Source: Diadema setosum | Taxonomy: Eukaryota > Echinodermata > Echinoidea > Diadematoida > Diadematidae | DNA length: 64,000 bases | Direction of reading: 5' to 3' | Assembly (NCBI RefSeq): GCF_964275005.1 | Contig: NC_092688.1 | Location: forward strand, 25,894,934 to 25,958,933 | In this document: positions 41,812 to 53,305 of the stretch, one piece after another | How positions within the stretch are numbered: the stretch's first letter is position 1 | Layout: every line of letters starts with the position of its first letter | Notes under the pieces: model-generated | Told to the model about the DNA's origin: nothing | Database searches by the model: none | Seen by the model: the letters and a program-made list of their open reading frames with translations, nothing else | Made by a program: the position numbers and the translations under genes

Positions 41812-42399
41812 GAATTCCCATTTTACAAGACACATTTTAGATTTTAGATAGATATATGGATTCGTTTGAATGCATACAAACAGCTTCTTAAATCCTCTTA
41901 CATTTTGTTTTTAAGATATGGTGTATACTTTAGAAGTGTAAGAAGCATGCTCTTGTTTTAGAGGCTTTGAGTACTGGTAAGAAGCATATGTTATTCTTAT
42001 ATATAGATTATGTGAATAAGTACGCATTCAAGAACGTTTTGAATAAAACGTATCCAGACAACTGCATATCATATTTTCACCTCTTCCTTCATGCAGATGT
42101 ATACTCTTGCCGAGAAGGTTAACTGTTTGATAGATATAGTGCTCACCTTATTGAAAAGGTAATTGGGTAAATTTTTGGTTTCAGTATATTATTCAAACAC
42201 AACTAAGTTAACTTTTACACTCACAAATTCCACACGCACACACATTTCATGATTCACAAGATCCAGGTTACACTAATCCTATTTACTTTGCAGAGTGCAA
42301 CAACAACATAAGTTGCAAATAGCAAATAGGCTTACATCAGTTCGCACTATTCAAGGTTTAGAGTAGTTAAGGAACTAAATCGTACCCGATTATGTGATG

Positions 42400-43005
42400 C
42401 TAACTTGCACCTTGAGATGATGGGCAATATTGTCCCTATAAAGGAGCAGGCAGTGACACTGACTTGCTCCTTTAAAGGAGCAATTTTGCAGCAGTCATGG
42501 AGCAAATAAGCACCACATAGGTGCAACATCATACCAATGAGGAACAAGAATGCACCCTCAAGAGAGGGTACATTCTTGCATCCTTCGGGCATAAAGTTGC
42601 ACCTAAAGGTACGAGGTTGCGCCTTGTTCAAGGGGGCAAAGTTGCTCCCGAGGGTGTAACTTTCACCCTTTCTTGCGGGTACAAAGTAGCACCCAAAGTT
42701 CCAAGATTGCACCCTCAAAACAAGGCACAATCTTGGAACTTTGGGTGTTTCTTTGCACCCTCACGAAAGGATGTAAAGTTGCACCAAGATGTAAAGGCTG
42801 CACGGGGTGCAAAGGTGCGCCGAAAGGTAAAGGGTGCAAGATCGCACCCTCAAGAAAGGTGCAACTTAGCACCACTTAGTGTGGGTGGAAAGATGCACCC
42901 TCAAGAAGAGGTGCAATCTAGCACCACTTAGTGTGGGTGGAAAGATGTACCCAAGGGAACATTTTCGCACCCTCAATAAAGGGTTCAACTTTGCACCCTC
43001 TCTGC
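42400..43005. repeat. array of GCACCCTCAAGA / GGTGCAAC words
   Basis: Over about 600 bp the words GCACC, GGTGC and TTGCACC recur every 20-40 bases in both orientations. A long local palindrome is present (accctaaa-type arms around ccaagattgcaccctcaaaa at about 42,700-42,745), as are two nearly identical 50-bp units (gcaccacttagtgtgggtgg at about 42,870 and 42,916). Non-coding. Confidence 0.7.
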
Positions 43006-43019
43006 AGTATTATTTTATA

Positions 43020-44070
43020 CACACGTGAATTTTATTCCTTGTTCCTCTGAGCTACGTTTAATATGAGCGTGAACCAGTATTAGACACGTGTCAAGCCTTT
43101 GCAGACACATAATTTTTTTTTCTTCATATTGTTTAAAGGTCATTTGAAACAAATTTAAATATATATTTATTTCTTTTAAGTTAAGAGGAGCAAATGTGGA
43201 GATCATGACCTGTGATACATGTTACGGGAAGTCTATATTTTTATGTGTACTCTTTTTTTTTTCAACTACAAGGAATTACCTATGAGCTAATTGGATAGAG
43301 AAGCTGAGCATTCCTTTTGTTTTTCATCAGTTAATGTCAGTGCTGGTGTATTATTCTTGAAAAGTTGGCATTTAAATGTCCTCCAAACCAAGTACTTACT
43401 GTATAAAATTATATTCCTGTGAGTTACGTTTCTTATGAGCATGACAGATCTGTAGACACGTGTCATAGTGGTTACAAACACTAAGTTTCCTTTGCTTTCA
43501 TCGTTATAAAGAAGCGATTTTGAACAATTTCAGATGTTCTGTTTTTTGTTTTTGTTTTTCAATTTCGTTACGAGAATGCAATACTGATTTCATGTAAAAC
43601 ATGTTAAGGAAAGTTGATAGTTTGGTTATTTTATCATTACTCATCTTCGTCTTCTCAACAAGAAGATGATACACATGAGCTCATTTGCTAAAGAAGTTGA
43701 AGGATGTTTAATTGCTGGTAGCCACGTAGGGGCTTTTGTCATAACATTTTGCATCTTAAGGGGGCCCTGAAATCCAAATGCATGTTGATCCGTGTTGATT
43801 TATAATACCCTCAACATCACTTTTGCGGTGAAACGAATATCTAGAAACATTTCATATTTTTTTGTATGTTATGTACACCGAGGACGAGTCTTACTGAATG
43901 GATTTCTTGTTGCAGTAGAATTGTATTTTTTATGAGCTTGATGGAGTATTAGACAATTGTATAAAGTGTTTGCAAGAACTGTTAATGTATTCCCTTTTGC
44001 TAATGTCCAAAGAGTTCATTTGCCAAGTTTTGATTGTCTTTTGTTTTAATCACCGGGGGTTTGTTTTATC
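43020..44070. repeat. three diverged tandem units of about 390-470 bp
   Basis: Shared blocks: gagctacgtttaatatgag (43,050), gagttacgtttcttatgag (43,430) and a weaker match near 43,912; then acacgtgtca (43,085; 43,456) and the decayed acaattgtat (43,950). Phrases on atgagctaattgg / atgagctcatttg / agttcatttg end each unit. Old duplication. Confidence 0.5.
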
Positions 44071-44604
44071 ATGGTCATAGAGGAAAGAAACTTAATTATA
44101 AAAAAAAAAAACCTTCATATAAGAAGAGATACTGACAATTTCATCAAAAGTTGTGATTTTCAACATTTCCAAAATGTAATTGATGAATATTTCTCCCCAG
44201 GGCACAGAAAGAAAGTAGTTTTTGGTCTTTTTTTCACGTCAGTATGTTATAATACCCGCGGGTTTACGCCCATCCCACCAATTTCCATCCGGATACTGTA
44301 CCCGGCCCTGTTTTTTTTTTTTTGTTTTTGTTTTTGTTTTTTTTTTTCTTACACTGCAAAGAAAATGAGAACACTGATGTTTGAGAAAAATCCCGACATG
44401 TTTGATTGGGCAATTCTTTTTTGATGTCTATTATTCTTTCCAAATAAGTTTTTTGGTTATCACTGAGGATAAATACAGATACCCTATTTCTTCTACCAAA
44501 ACCACAGCACTGTATATTCTCATATTTCTACAGTATTTCGTTTCAACACTTGCCCTATTGATATTTCAAAGCATGTTTCCCTGTGCGCTCAAGAAACTCC
44601 CCCA

Positions 44605-44910
44605 TTAAAGGAGACCTCCGGGTGTTTCTCAGATTTTTACATTTGTACAACTATGAATTAGTTATACTGAGGACAGAATTTCAGAATTTGTGATAATTGG
44701 GATGAAGAATAAGAATATTTTCAAAAAATAGAACAAATTGCAATGAACAAGGATGATGACATGGGAGAGTCACCATAAGAATGCATGCGCTGGGGCTCAA
44801 GGAAGCAGAACAAAAGAATAAGGCATGCATAGATTATAGACAGGTGAACTCGCAAGCAAGCGGTATTGTTATGGAATTACACTGCTATCATTTCTGAAAT
44901 ATGTGAACCT
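44605..44910. mobile_element. truncated MITE of the AAGGAGACCTCCGG family
   Basis: It matches 25,286-25,590 closely (ggacagaatttcagaattt, gcaatgaacaaggatgatga). Then it stops exactly where the right arm of element B begins. Confidence 0.75.
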
Positions 44911-46000
44911 TATAGCTGGTAAAATTGGGTCTTTGAGAGCGTCTGGGGGCTACGCCCCACCACTTAAAGCGTCTGGCAACGGTCATGCATTTATTCTGTA
45001 AGTGTAAGAACAAGTTCAAGTGGGTTTCATGGGGTTACTTTCCTAATTTTCAGCTAGGCTAGCCTAGCTGTTAAGAGTTTGGTCTTTGGGGTGTCTGGCG
45101 GCTATCGTCTGGCAACAATCATTCAATTATCCTTTGAGTGTATCACAAGAACAAGTTCCAGTGGGTTTCAGGAGGTTATTTTTCCAGCTATAATATAGGC
45201 TAGTCTACCTGGTAAAATTGGGTCTTTGAGGGCGTCTGGCGGCTACCCCCCCCCCCCCCCCACCACCACCACCACCACCATTTAAAACGTCCGGCAACGG
45301 TTATGCACATATCCTGTAAGTGTTAAAAAGAACAAGTTCCAGTGGGATTCACAAGGTTACTTGTTCAGCAAGGCAAGCCTAGCATGGCAAAAGTTTGGTC
45401 TGTAAGGGCGTCTGGCGGCTACCCACCACCACTTAAAACGTCTGGCAATGGTCATTCATTTATTCTGTAAGTGTAACGAACAAGTTCCAGTGGGTTTCAT
45501 GAGGTTACTTTTTCAGCTAGGCTAGCCTAGCTGGAAAAATTTGAGTCTTAAGGGCGTCTGGCGGCTACCCCCCACCACTTAAAACGTCTGGCAATGGTCA
45601 TTCATTTATCCTGTAAGTGTAACAAACAAGTTCCAGTGCGCTTCATGAGGTTACTTTTTCAGCTAGGCTAGCCTAGCTGGAAAAAATTGGGTCTTTAAGG
45701 GCGTCTGGCGGCTACCCACCACCACCACTTAAAACGTCTGGCAATGGTCATTCATTTATCCTGTAAGTGTAACGAACAAGTTCCAGTGGTTTTCATGAGG
45801 TTACTTTTTCAGCTAGGCTAGCCTAGCTGGAGTTGGGCCTTTAAGAGCGTCTGGCGGCTACCCCCCACCACTTAAAACGTCTGGCAATGGTCATTCATTT
45901 ATCCTGTAAGTGTAACGAACAAGTTCCAGTTGTTTTCATGGGGTTACTTTTCCAGCTAGGCTAGCCTAATTTTGGGGGGTCCTTTTTGTGGCCCTCCTGG
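44911..46000. repeat. right arm: inverted copy of the 145-bp repeat array
   Basis: The same unit in reverse orientation, with palindromes near 45,054, 45,520, 45,660, 45,810 and 45,955 and more diverged units between. The innermost units are the most diverged. One unit has gained a (CCA)n run (about 45,240-45,280). Confidence 0.85.
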
Positions 46001-46439
46001 CCACACCCACCACCGATGACCAGCCAGACGTGCATTTCCATACTCAGGGGCATATTTACTAAATTGCTATACACATAAAAATTGGTAACCTTTTCAGCTA
46101 GGCTGACCCCCGCTGGCTCCCGGACTAGTTTGTTCGTGTGTGTGTGTGTGTGTATGTCAGTTTTTTGCGTATGTGTTTTTTAGCTGCGCGTGGGGAGGGA
46201 TACCTAGTAAGCTGTTGCTGGCATAAACGTTGATATTGATTTTATCAGCAGCTTTGAATTTGATGAGTTTGTTTGGCAGATTTGTATATGAATTCGGAGT
46301 GGAGCTTGCGTGCGGGCGGATGCTGCTTTTCTGCATACGGTCCATTATGTCTTATTTATTAACATTGGGAAATCGTTTCATCAGGAAGGAATGTGGTATC
46401 GGTTCGGGTGTGCGTCGGTATGTGGGAAGGGGGTTACAT

Positions 46440-46629
46440 TTCGTTATTGCAAAAGTTTGTTATTCTGAAGGCTCATTCGTCCGAAGGCTCATTCGTCCGA
46501 AGGCTCATTATTCCAAAGGTTCGTTATTCCGAATTTCATTTTTGGATCAACGTACCTCTAGGTATAGGGAATTGTGTGTTTCTGATAAATGAAGCCTCGA
46601 AAAAAACGAAACTTCGGAATAACGAACCT

Positions 46630-46660
<31 letters not shown>
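46440..46660. repeat. CGTTATTCCGAAGG-type short repeat cluster and (TG)n
   Basis: The words ctcattcgtccgaagg, cattattccaaagg, cgttattccgaa and ttcggaataacgaa (inverted) occur within 190 bp, followed by a TG microsatellite (about 46,630-46,660). Confidence 0.7.
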
Positions 46661-46671
<11 letters not shown>

Positions 46672-47070
46672 TTCGGTTGGTGAATGTGGGTGTGGGATAA
46701 TTTAGGTTTTGTTTAATCAGGGGTTGGTGGGTTTGGGATTGGAATTTTGAAGAAGGATACCTTAATGGTATGACAGATGTTGGTAGGATTTAATATTTAG
46801 GATAGATGTAGGCCCTAGATTTGTTTCGGTTGGGGAGGGGAGGGGGTGGTCGGGGTTTTTTTAATGACTGATTTCATTCTAGATTTGTGTAATGTATTTG
46901 TGTGTTTTTTATGTATATGCCCTTGTAATTAAGAAGGTGTTACATGATCCAAACCAATATAATCAAGGAATATAGGTTTGGTAGGGCCCTACATGTCAAA
47001 ACTTTCTCGTGAAGAAATTATTAGTATCGATAGGGTTGGTCTATAATCGAGTTATCTATGTTGAAGTGAG

Positions 47071-47911
47071 ATTGGGCCGAATGCATAAAACAAGCAATCG
47101 CTTCAAGCAAAAGCACAAGCTTGTCTAGCAAAAGGTCCATATGCATAACCTTTAGCTAGTGCTTATACCTTGTGCTTGTCCCGCACAAGCAATTGCTTGC
47201 GTTTTCAACAAAAGGGACGTCACGCCTGTGCGAACACAAGAACAAAGGCGAGTGTGGCAGCATGCATTTGAAAGGGCATGTGTGTGCAGAAACATTTCCT
47301 GACATAGCAGAAGAGCTATGAAATGACACTCATAAATAACACTCACACAGACGCACACACACACACAACTATACACACACTCGTATTACTGGCTGATTCC
47401 CATCACTGCTTACAATAGCCCGCATCTGCCAGATCGCACGTGGAGAGACGTCTCCTTGCTCTCCACCGAAGTGAGACATCCTACCTGTTTTTCATCAAAT
47501 ATTGCGTGCTAACCACTGGACATTCCCGTTGTTGAAATGAAAATTTTCTTACTCTACTTAAGAGTAATTTCTTGTAGATTTATACCACTCCTTCACAATT
47601 GTTGTCTTTCTTCCATGAATATGAAAATGATACTTAAAAGGGAACGTCCCAGATAAGCAAAAGCTCAAGCTCATTTTACAGAGCTTGGAAAATCGTAAGC
47701 AATTGCTAGCAAGAACTAGCAAAAGGTATGTTTTATGCATACGTTTTTAAGCGAATGCTTGGTCTCTAAGCAATTGCTTGCGGACAGCAAGCAATTGCTT
47801 GTACTTACTAGCAAGAGCTTCTGCTCGCAAGCAATTGCTTGTTTTTATGCATACGGATTCCAGTAAAAGGCTAGCACAAGCAATTGCTAGCGTTTATGCA
47901 TCCGGCCCATT
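47071..47911. mobile_element. small palindrome-rich element (CAAGCAATTGCTTG)
   Basis: Inverted ends GGGCCGAATGCATAAA and TTTATGCATCCGGCCC, with possible 3-bp duplication att (47,071-47,073 and 47,909-47,911). The 835-bp body contains the palindromes caagcaattgcttg at least five times, plus gctagcaa / ttgctagc words. GGGCC ends and a 3-bp duplication recall PIF/Harbinger, but the duplication is not a TWA. Non-coding. Confidence 0.68.
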
Positions 47912-48613
47912 ATTTGTGGTATAAATTGACAAATGGATTTGTTTGTGTTTCGAATTGCCATTTGTAACTTTTTTTGTTCATGTTACGCCCAGAATGGGTC
48001 GGTTTATGAATGATTTGAATGAAATCAATAAATATCAAGGAAAAAAGTGTTGAGTTGGTTTATTGCATTATGAGGATTTGTTTGAGTGTTTGTTGGTGTT
48101 TGTTTGTATTACGTATGTATTAGCGGTGTGCAATGGCAGTTCGTTTGTGCTAAAATCAACTAACGATTGACAATTTTTTTTACGGCGTGTGGAAATTATT
48201 CGCTCATGCATAAAGCATGCCAAACCTATTCTGGGACAAAGAATAGTGGTATGGACGTTCTAGTTTATAAGACTGATGGAAGAAAATGACTGCAGTGAAA
48301 AATGAACAAAGACAAATAACATTTGGGGAGGGTACCTCCCTCGTATGTATTTTCTCTCGGTATCTCTCTCACCTAGCCCGCCTCACCGCTGATATTGGTT
48401 GACACACCCATACTATTTTTAGATCAACTCTGGTGTGAATTCTTTAAACACGTGCTCATACACTCTGAAGGCGTTTGTATTGCCACAGTAGCGCCACTAT
48501 ATTCAACATACACACGTAAGCATACAGGCACACGTATACACACAGACAAACAAACCACTACCACTATACAACCACCACACATGCACAGTTTCTACATATT
48601 GTATTATTATACT

Positions 48614-48685
48614 CCAAACACACACACATACACACACACACACACACAACAAATCATACACATCACATATCATGCAGCTCACAAT

Positions 48686-48751
<66 letters not shown>

Positions 48752-48752
48752 G
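48614..48752. repeat. (CA)n microsatellite
   Basis: Interrupted CA runs over about 140 bp beside the right array of element A. The ORFs of Thr/His or Val/Cys here are artefacts. Confidence 0.9.
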
Positions 48753-48800
48753 CATAACTTACCAGTCATACCCATCCCGGAGGAACCACCCCGAGCCCGG

Positions 48801-49018
48801 GGCGACAATCCGTGACGGGGCGACAATCCGTGTCGCAACAAATTTTTTGCCAACACGGATTGTCGCCTTCGAGGTCAAAAACTGGGAACTGCACAAGCGT
48901 CACGGATTGTCGCCAGGCGACAATCCGTGACGGGGGCGACAATCCGTGCCGCCAGCGCCCGTCACGGATTGTCGCCCCGAGCAGGAGGCGACAATCCGCG
49001 TAGGGGCGACAATCCGTG
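48801..49018. repeat. right terminal array of CACGGATTGTCGCC (9 copies, both orientations)
   Basis: Copies start at about 48,801, 48,819, 48,854, 48,901, 48,916, 48,935, 48,963, 48,987 (one base changed) and 49,005. Several are arranged as head-to-head pairs that would form hairpins. Probably transposase-binding sites of element A. Confidence 0.85.
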
Positions 49019-49051
49019 TCGCAACAGTCTGGAAACCAGACTACATGATAC

Positions 49052-49990
49052 CTAGTAGGACCTACATGTAACAGCAAGACGGGAAAAAAATGATTAAACT
49101 TTCTCGTGAAAATACTGAATCTATGTATTAATTTGCCTGTTTTGGATGGATTTCGGAAAGACTTAACTCTGTTATAAACTGTTTCAGGGACGACTGAAAA
49201 AAAAAGTTAAATGCTAGAAGGCAATTCTTACGATTTGCATTATGTTTACTTAATATATTAAGCATGTCGCAGCCAACTATGCAAATGAGCGACCTTTATA
49301 CAGTCATGTATAAGAAAAGTTCACGGAAGGCAATATTCAGTAAATACTTTGAATGTACACCCCTTTTCACTATTATGTAGACCCTATGTTGTTGAGCAGC
49401 TTCTCCTCTGACACTTCAAATTGCGCGTTAAGAGCCGTGAAGGTATATAGGGTAACCTTTAAACGTTAACCCTTTTGGCAATGTAGATATTGTAGAGCAA
49501 TGTCTCCAATACCACTTTCATTACAGTTCATGAAAATAAACGTGTCTGTACTAGACGGTCGGTCCGACTTTTCAGAGGCATGGACCCATGGAACATATAT
49601 TCGCGTGGGTATTATTGTATGTTTGATTGCCATGTGTGGGGACTGTACTTTGGACGCCTCCCAAAGGGTTGCCTTTGAATGTGAACACTTTAAACTGCAT
49701 GGTAGACCAATGTCCTAGACGGTCCTAGACCTATATTTAATTTGCAATCAACCCTTTTCATTAGGACTCATTAGTCCACAGTCAAAATATATCAGCAATC
49801 CCGATTTTTCCCCCGTATTTGAATTTCATTCTCACATGCCCTTGTTTTTGTTTGTGTTGTATCTTAATGCTTTGTAGTTATATTTTCTTTTGTGTTTATA
49901 AAAAGTTTACCAAAGTGTATATAGTTCTTTGCGTATGTTACATGTTTGTAATTCTGTATGTAGACCTACAATGCTTGCATTTTTAGCCTG
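49052..49990. other. intergenic, no gene recognised
   Basis: AT-rich unique-looking sequence. The ORF at 49,500-49,718 has no family pattern. Confidence 0.45.
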
Positions 49991-50210
49991 CTGGTTGATG
50001 GACCCCTCTGAAAACAAATCTTTGACTGACGAGAGGACTATTCCACCCCACTGATTTGGAAATGAAAATTGAATTGAATTGAATTGAATTGAACTGAACT
50101 GAATTGAATTGAATTGAATTGAATTGAATTGAAATGAAATGAATTGAATTCAGTTGAATTGAATTGAATTGAATTGATTTGAATTGAATTGAATTGAACT
50201 GAATTTATTT
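49985..50210 (+). mobile_element. probable LINE 3' end with (GAATT)n tail
   Basis: A 3'-UTR-like phrase (ggacccctctgaaaacaaat, then gactgacgagaggactattc) recalls CR1/L2 3' ends. It is followed by about 140 bp of imperfect GAATT repeats, the usual short-repeat tail. The coding part is not recognised. Confidence 0.42.
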
Positions 50211-50791
50211 ATCATTTCCATGATATTTTGATGGAAATATAAATGCCTTGATACATGGCAGGAGGCCAGGAGCGACTTTCTAAAGGCATGCCCTTAGAAC
50301 AACTGCAGTTGCGTTTAATAGTACGTGTATAATAATGGTGTCTTGTAAAGGGCCGTGAGGGTATAGAGGTGACTTTTAAGGACCCTTGTAGGTTTTTTTA
50401 TTTATTCATTTTTCAAAATTTTCCACATTTTTCAAATAGTCCTGCCAAAGTTTGCATCAGACCGTTGAATTTTAATTCTAAAAGATAATCTCCCTCTCGT
50501 GGGAGGGAAGATACTCCCTCCTTAAGCACCTTCCCCCGCTTGTTTCATGCTGCGTGCGCAACTTTTGATAATCATGTTGATAAGTAAATGAGAAATCACG
50601 CAACAATTACAGATTTTAGTTGGTCGTCTGTTTTGTTTTGTTTTGTCTTGCAACACAAATGATTAACCAACTTATCGCCTTACTGTTTTGACTGAATACT
50701 TTCCAAATATTCCATCAGAAGTGTGCACCAGATCGTTACAATTTAATTTTAAGAGTGCAAAAGCTCCATCATGACTGAGAGGGGAGGAGAC

Positions 50792-50823
<32 letters not shown>

Positions 50824-51300
50824 ACCCTCCTCGCTTGTGTGTTCTCCCAGTACTGAATATAGTTCAGTGCCCCTTCAAAAAAGAAAAGAATAGAGAGAGC
50901 ATAACAAAACAGACAACTGCTTATGGACAATAATGTTACTTTTCCTAAAAATCATAAATCTGCAATAATTTGAAAAATATATGAGCTACAGAGACAAATT
51001 TAGTATGGTAGAACTTGTCAAGTCCTTTCATTGTAGTGGTATTTTGATACAATTGAAGTACATTTAGGCATTCTTTTCTTTTCTTTTTTTGTAAAAAAAA
51101 AACATTTTGGGGCAACATTTTTTATATTTTTTGTACAAACACACAATATTTGACTCTCATTATTCCATTTTCATCAACACTTCAGAATTTATCTTATATT
51201 AGTTTATGGTTAAGAATGGACCAAAAACCACTTATATTAGCCTTGTCTTAGATACACTGTGTTGAAGTATGAATATTGGGACTTTTAAACGTGGACAAAG
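50211..51300. other. intergenic, no gene recognised
   Basis: Contains poly-C followed by a CA run (about 50,793-50,825) and many T-runs. Two phrases on ccaaatattccatcagaagtgtgcaccag-like wording (about 50,440 and 50,702) look like diverged copies of one repeat. Confidence 0.4.
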
Positions 51301-51304
51301 TTAT

Positions 51305-51653
51305 AATGTCCATAACGCCAGAAGTGTAATGTCCGTAACGCTACATTATGAACCAGCGATCTACAACTTAAACCGGGCCTGAGCACTCATTTCTGAAGAA
51401 AATTTATTTTACTGAATGCTCCAATTCATAAAGTTTTCAACATCTCCACATGGAGGTAAATAATCGTGTAAAAAAACAACGTAATGTCCGTAACGGCAAG
51501 CAATTTTTGTGGAACATATTATTTATAGTAACTAATCAAACCTCGGACTGTTAACACTTCATCAGGATATGACCGGGTTGAAATAAACCATAAACATGTT
51601 GATGAATGGATTCAGAATGATCTTGCTAAGCTGTTAAAATAAGCCCACAAAGT

Positions 51654-51684
<31 letters not shown>

Positions 51685-51706
51685 CATCTGAATGTAATGT
51701 ACGTAA
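51305..51706. repeat. cluster of AATGTCCGTAACG motifs
   Basis: Four copies (about 51,305, 51,328, 51,482 and 51,694, some with one change) within 400 bp of otherwise AT-rich DNA, plus a CA microsatellite (51,655-51,678). Probably part of an unrecognised element; its ends were not found. Confidence 0.6.
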
Positions 51707-51729
51707 CGCTGGAATTGCCCATGATAGCA

Positions 51730-53010
51730 CATGTCCCCTCCCCCCCCCCCCCCCCCCTCCCCATCTCAATACTGAAATGTTGCTTTCGGTCCGGGCAACC
51801 TGAAAGATGACGGTGACTCAGGGGCTCAGCACCTCTGTGAAAAAATAAATAAATAGAATAAAAAAATCTTTGGCAGGATGCTGTCTTTATATCCCATCTT
51901 CCAGTGATTGCACAGTATGATTCACAAGAAAACATATTGATTGTTGCCATTTTAAGTCACTTGTCATACCACTTGATTGATGTCTGTACCAAATGATTTT
52001 GATGATAATCAGTAAGAGAAGGTTTGGTGTGTTCTTTGGTGTGCGTGCGTTTGACGCGCTCGATGTCAAAGTTTAATGTGATACCAGTATCCGAAGAGGT
52101 AGTGAGAAAAATCTCTTTGGCTGATCTCACTCATTTTGCTCGAAGGTTGCTGGGCAACTATCCATGGTCGGCGCCACGTTTTCAAAAGTGGGGGGGGGGG
52201 GGCACTTAAGACTTCTGGTGCCACTTCCGGGTTTCATCAGCTAGACTAACAAGAAAAAAAAAAAAAAAGGATTCTATTTCATTCTAGTGCCACTTACGCA
52301 CTTCCGGGGTGAAAAAAAAAGTGGGGGCCCAAAGTGGTGACACCTTATGTATTCCTCTGTATGGTGCAAAAATAGTGGGGGCACGAGCCCCCCCGGTTCC
52401 GCCGCCCCTGCTATCGCCCTTACTTCTCAGAGAAAGGAAAAAGGCGAAGTTACATGTCGCCACTCGGTGTGAATGGAATGAAGGGGCTATGTAACTTCGT
52501 GATTTCTAACTTCGCGAAGTTAGGCAGTTAGGCTTAAATGATGACCCTCATCACATGGGGCCTCGGGGTCACTCTCCACATGACTCAGTACCGGTACCGT
52601 ACATACTCAGCGTCCACAAAAAGCGTCGAAAAGGGTCATGTTTAAGACATATACGGCATCGTCAACGTTTTTCCTTAAAACGGGAAGTTTTTCTTTTCAA
52701 ATTTTGCCATTATAACAATAGGCCTAGGGGTCCCTTTTTCACAGAACAAAATTTCAATGTTCATTGTGGTTCGTAGGCCTCAAATTTAAAAGACTTTACC
52801 CCGCTGTTTTCATCACTACTGTTGTGGACTAAATTCAATCAAATAAAGCATTTGTTTACTGTAACTGAATTTCTTATATTGCATTTCAGGAAAGAGTTAC
52901 TTTTTGTTATTTTCCGAGTGTAAGAAGCATTTATTCAAAATGCCATTTAGTTGTAGGGTTTGTAGGCCTATCACCGGTACCATATGAAATACGCCATTAT
53001 TTAGGGTACG
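51730..53010. other. intergenic with G/C-rich hAT-like end fragments
   Basis: Near 52,165-52,215 and 52,300-52,415 lie phrases gcgccacgttttcaaaagtg, ggggggcactt and gtgggggcacgagccccccc followed by ccgccgcccctg. These resemble ends of hAT elements like the one at 33,601-39,738. A degraded non-autonomous relative is likely. Nothing coding recognised. Confidence 0.4.
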
Positions 53011-53190
53011 GTATGTGCCAAAAGGAACCATGTCTGGTTCTGATAATTTGGTACAAAATCACCAAAAAAAAAAAAAATTACTCTCATGTCAAAGTCAAAA
53101 GCAGCAAAAAATCACCACTTTGTGACAGAATCATTAGCGGGGTAGTGATACAGATGCAGAACCAGACATGGTTCCTTTTTGCGCACCATA
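53008..53190. mobile_element. short inverted-repeat element
   Basis: aaaaggaaccatgtctggtt at about 53,023 and its reverse complement at about 53,153-53,175 enclose a 100-bp loop; pairing extends outward imperfectly (tgtgcc / gcgcac). Foldback MITE or hairpin. Confidence 0.6.
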
Positions 53191-53305
53191 GCAAAAAAGC
53201 GGACCGTTGCTAACCGACCACGTCCGTACGTTACCGTATGCATGCAGTGTGCTCGATGTGCGGTATGGGAGGCCATTTATAGATTGTATGAATATCAAGT
53301 AGAAC

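Larger units (their letters stand above)
32479..46122. mobile_element. inner element B with long repeat-built inverted arms
   Basis: The left arm (32,479-about 33,592) and right arm (about 44,911-46,122) are inverted copies. Outermost is CGGGAGCCAGCGG, then GGTCAGCCTAGCTG, then a block containing gtgtggccaggagggcc, then six to eight units of about 145 bp. No clear target duplication was found. The hAT transposon at 33,601-39,738 is inserted at the inner edge of the left arm, so B was about 7.5 kb before. The interior (39,747-44,910) holds MITEs, a GCACCCT-rich array, diverged repeats and a LINE scrap, with no transposase seen. Confidence 0.7.
32034..49043. mobile_element. outer DNA element A, 17 kb, with 8-bp target duplication
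   Basis: The direct repeats catgatac at 32,026-32,033 and 49,044-49,051 flank inverted ends TTAGTCTGGCTTCCAGAC and GTCTGGAAACCAGACTA. Next to each end lie arrays of CACGGATTGTCGCC in both orientations (four at 32,232-32,315, nine at 48,801-49,018). The 8-bp duplication fits hAT, P, Zisupton or Merlin-like superfamilies; the family is not determined. The left end holds an extra segment of about 165 bp (32,052-32,225) between terminal repeat and array. No transposase of its own is evident, so it is likely non-autonomous, swollen by later insertions (B, hAT, 47,074 element). Confidence 0.75.

Noticed and set aside
46230-46683. ORFs over the CGTTATTCCGAAGG cluster
   Set aside because: Driven by short repeats and a TG microsatellite.
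48395-48856. Thr/His and Val/Cys repeat ORFs on both strands
   Set aside because: Translation of the CA microsatellite and the end array of element A.
32034-49043. A retroviral, LTR or Polinton-type identity for the 17-kb unit
   Set aside because: No protease, integrase, capsid, polymerase or packaging reading was seen, and the ends are short inverted repeats with motif arrays rather than direct LTRs or the long plain TIRs of Polintons.
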